From CAYLNH01 sp964384625 (GTDB taxonomy: Bacteria; Verrucomicrobiota; Lentisphaeria; JABSQK01): a DNA stretch of 22,231 bases. Below the pieces are notes generated by a model that searched no databases, was not told the DNA's origin, and saw only the letters and a list, made by a program, of their open reading frames with translations. The position numbers and the translations under genes are program-made. This document shows, piece after piece, positions 21,659 through 22,231 of the stretch. The number at the start of each line of letters is the position of its first letter. Positions within the stretch are counted from its first letter, which is position 1. Location: NCBI GenBank assembly GCA_964384625.1, contig CAYLNH010000104.1:1-22231 (forward strand), written 5' to 3'.

Positions 21659-22231
21659 ATGCAGACAAGAACTCGATTCACCTTGCTCGAACTGCTGACC
21701 GTGATGGCGATCATTGCCGTGTTGGCCGCCCTGCTGCTGCCGGCGCTGGTCACCGCCCGGGAGACCGCGCAGGCCGCCGTCTGCACCAACAGCATGCGCC
21801 AACTCGGACTGGGCATCTGCTTGTACGGCAGCGATTTTGACGGCCACATTCTGGCCTCCGACTACCGCGACGGCACCTACAGCGGCGGGTACGTCCATCC
21901 GCGGCACTGATGCTCCTACCTCGTCGACAAGAACTTCGGCTACATGGGCGGCCGGGATACCTACCATTACGGCAAGACGATCTACCGGCCGGACATGGAT
22001 CATCTGACCTGTCCGTCGTCCGACTACGCCTCACGCCGGGACAATATCTCCCGCTACAAGAAAGGACTGTGCTACATCGCCAACAACCGGCCCATGGTCC
22101 GGTTCTGGGGCACCGACGCCAAGAAACTGAACAAGATCCCGAAATTCATCCGGTTCGAATGCCCCGAAGGCCGGCTGCTGCTTAGGGTCCGCGCGGAAAT
22201 AACTTCACATTTTGAGAGACTTTCAAGAGTC
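21659..22231 (+). pseudogene. Second prepilin-like gene, broken by in-frame TGA and truncated at right edge
   Basis: From ATG 21659 the product begins MQTRTRFTLLELLTVMAII, a prepilin-type N-terminus, then continues with LPALVTARETAQAAVCTNSM. TGA occurs at codon 84 (21908-21910). The same frame then carries on with protein-like sequence (CSYLVDKNFGYMGGRDTYHY, GLCYIANNRPMVRFWGTDAK, LNKIPKFIRFECPEGRLLL) up to about 22174, so the stop interrupts one original gene. After 22174 the sequence turns AT-rich and no longer resembles the family. The first part alone gives 83 residues. GTG 21650, overlapping the previous stop, is an alternative start. Readthrough of TGA as Trp or selenocysteine is possible but not supported by a clear hairpin. 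Confidence 0.75.
22175..22231. mobile_element. Possible end of an inserted element
   Basis: From the TAGGGTCCGCGCGG at about 22173 to the right edge the base composition drops to AT-rich, and the reading frame loses its pilin character in the middle of the expected gene. A GC-rich terminal sequence followed by AT-rich DNA fits the end of an insertion sequence, but no transposase or second end is visible in the window and no family is assigned. Confidence 0.25.

Noticed and set aside
21908..21950. Selenocysteine insertion at the TGA
   Set aside because: I could not fold a convincing bacterial SECIS hairpin with a typical loop in the ~40 nt after the TGA, and a second lesion downstream points to gene decay. 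Kept only as an alternative in the findings.

Overview
This is a GC-rich, gene-dense bacterial chromosomal window. It most likely comes from the PVC superphylum, and Lentisphaerota or a close relative is my best guess. Three things suggest this: two prepilin-like genes with the FTLIELLVVIAII N-terminus and an N-terminal DDYDDWLPP-type sequence downstream of a LacI regulator; an ECF sigma factor beside a YfbK-type von Willebrand A protein with a zinc-finger head; and many hairpin-forming dispersed repeats between genes. The assignment rests on gene style, not on a marker gene. No rRNA, tRNA or CRISPR array was seen.

Layout. Positions 1-4018 (minus strand) hold an envelope-signalling locus: an ECF sigma factor, a membrane protein joining an anti-sigma-like zinc finger to a vWA/YfbK domain, and a secreted protein that runs off the left edge. 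Positions 4444-6483 (plus) carry a WecA/TagO-type polyprenyl-phosphate sugar-1-phosphate transferase followed 6 bp later by nadC. A secreted leucine-rich-type protein with a clear sigma-70 promoter follows at 6796-8163, then a GntR regulator with a sugar-binding-protein-like sensor at 8317-9333. On the minus strand, 9585-11606 is grpE-dnaJ with its own promoter, and 11718-12395 is an orphan LolD-type ABC ATPase.

The most interesting part is the plus-strand operon at 12564-17510. It encodes a PqqD-like (RRE) protein with a conserved-looking C-terminal tail, an HPr-kinase-like P-loop protein, three tandem family 2 glycosyltransferases and an NTP_transf_5-type nucleotidyltransferase. The last five genes overlap by 4-11 bp, and a 45-codon hydrophobic ORF overlaps the final stop. 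No lasso cyclase, radical SAM enzyme, protease or obvious precursor gene accompanies them. The set looks like a RiPP-related modification system whose substrate is unknown. One possibility is that the PqqD tail is itself the substrate or recognition peptide.

From 17939 to 19608 (minus) lie an FtsW-type SEDS protein and a four-helix membrane protein joined by an ATGA overlap. Divergent to these is a LacI regulator (19774-20820) followed by two prepilin-like genes. The second is interrupted by an in-frame TGA, and near 22174 its sequence changes to AT-rich DNA that may be the end of an insertion element.

The intergenic regions carry at least two hairpin repeat families in several copies each. 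One is a three-hairpin element (3278, 9388, 17680) and the other has a GATCCTGA lead plus hairpin (4165, 4216, 6637).
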